Assembly: GCF_003932845.1 (NCBI RefSeq)
Contig: NZ_RQZH01000018.1
Span: 1-53,083, forward strand
DNA from: Prevotella sp. OH937_COT-195
Lineage (GTDB): Bacteria > Bacteroidota > Bacteroidia > Bacteroidales > Bacteroidaceae
Direction of reading: 5' to 3'
DNA length: 53,083 bases
Shown piece by piece: positions 52,650 to 53,083 of the stretch. How positions within the stretch are numbered: position 1 is the stretch's first letter; each line of letters starts with the position of its first letter. The notes beneath the pieces were generated by a model. It worked only from the letters and a program-made list of their open reading frames with translations, was not told the origin of the DNA and made no database searches. A program made the position numbers and the translations under genes.

Positions 52650-52735
52650 GAAATCGGCGGTTACGAACTTCGCAACCGCCGATTTTTCAATGCAATTCCG
52701 GCGAGTTTGCGGTGCAATCTCGCCTGTTTTGTCGT
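52650..52735. repeat. 22-nt periodic intergenic repeat, locus 6 (four units)
   Basis: Units start at 52650, 52672, 52692 and 52714 (spacings 22, 20 and 22), with GAAATCGGCGG, GCAACCGCCGA, GCAATTCCGGCG and GCAATCTCGCCTG. The first two are complementary and form the terminator stem. Confidence 0.7.
52651..52687 (+). terminator. Strong intrinsic terminator of the tubulin/actin-like cluster
   Basis: AAATCGGCGGTT (52651-52662) pairs perfectly with AACCGCCGATTT (52674-52685), an 11-nt loop between them, and TTTT-rich sequence follows. It is built from two units of the 22-nt repeat. Confidence 0.8.
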
Positions 52736-52848
52736 TCCTTAAAAAGGACTTATTATAATAATTTTATTGCTGTCCAGTAAAACTTACATTGCATAGAAAT
52801 CCTTGCGGAATTGTCTTTATATAGTCGTTCCTTAAAAAAGGTTTATTT
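52731..52848 (+). repeat. Direct repeat pair before the transposase gene
   Basis: GTCGTTCCTTAAAAAGG (52731) recurs as GTCGTTCCTTAAAAAAGG (52824), 93 nt apart, each followed by a T/A-rich tail. It could be an insertion duplication or part of the end of the mobile element on the right. Confidence 0.5.
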
Positions 52849-52935
52849 CATTGATTTACAATCAATCATCCTCTTATTTATTTGTCTGTTTCTGCAAGTT
52901 TTTGTACCTTTACAGTATAAAACTTGCAGAATTTC

Positions 52936-53083
52936 ATGTTAAAAAGAACCTCCAACCAACTATCCTTATTCTCTTCCTTAGAGGATATGCTCGATCACAA
53001 TCATCCTCTTTACAAACTTGCCAATAAAATCAATTGGCGCAGATTTGAAGATGCCTTTTCTCCCTTATATTGTAGAACCAATG
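52936..53083 (+). mobile_element. Transposase N-terminus (IS5/IS1182-like), runs off the right edge
   Basis: From ATG 52936 the frame reads MLKRTSNQLSLFSSLEDM, then LDHNHPLYKLANKINW and FEDAFSPLYC. This is the start of the IS5/IS1182-type DDE transposases widespread in Bacteroidetes, where the text LANKINW is highly conserved. About 49 codons are visible without a stop. The promoter-like TACCTTTA lies at 52907. Whether the element is complete cannot be seen. Confidence 0.75.

Overview
The window looks like a chromosome segment of a Bacteroidales bacterium, most likely Prevotella or a close relative (inference). The support is as follows. Many intergenic regions carry the Bacteroidetes promoter pair TTTG - 19/20 nt - TAnnTTTG. 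There is a porD-like (DUF4835) gene, and a C10 cysteine peptidase ends in a type IX secretion (T9SS) sorting domain. The order dnaN - exonuclease - coaBC - porD - recN, and IS982-type insertion sequences, also fit.

Layout. 1-235: edge of an IS982 element and an older IS982 scrap. 377-2226: two sugar transferases. 2538-7121 (minus): housekeeping operon miaB-xerD-U32 peptidase-sufE-SpoU methyltransferase. 7392-16623: glutamate fermentation by the methylaspartate route (glmS, glmL, glmE, mal, then an AtuA-like/DUF4387 pair, a P-loop protein and a two-subunit class I hydro-lyase that is probably mesaconase). Glutamate would become 3-methylaspartate, then mesaconate, then citramalate; citramalate lyase is not in the window. 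16992-22060: Na/phosphate cotransporter, nucleoside kinase, rhodanese lipoprotein, DUF3127 protein. 22263-28094: dnaN to recN operon. 28427-37657 (mostly minus): envelope genes (thioredoxin-fold lipoprotein, OmpA/TPR lipoprotein, tRNA-Leu, DUF5672 glycosyltransferase, InaA-like kinase, small lipoprotein, MBOAT and SGNH acyl-transfer pair). 38087-40972: secreted C10 peptidase. 41258-42132: decayed IS982 copy with intact ends.

The most unusual part is 42253-52592, an eight-gene co-directional cluster ending in a strong terminator. It encodes a vWA-like lipoprotein, a four-helix membrane protein, a tubulin/FtsZ-like protein, a 1178-residue actin/Hsp70-like protein, a membrane-anchored coiled-coil protein, a retropepsin-like lipoprotein and two paralogous zinc-ribbon membrane proteins. 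A tubulin-fold and an actin-fold nucleotidase encoded 3 bp apart, with membrane and surface partners, suggest an envelope-spanning machine. I cannot name its function.

Two intergenic repeat families stand out: four copies of a ~200-bp MITE-like element (two of them bracket the hydro-lyase beta gene), and six loci of short units spaced about every 22 nt. The right edge holds the start of another transposase gene.
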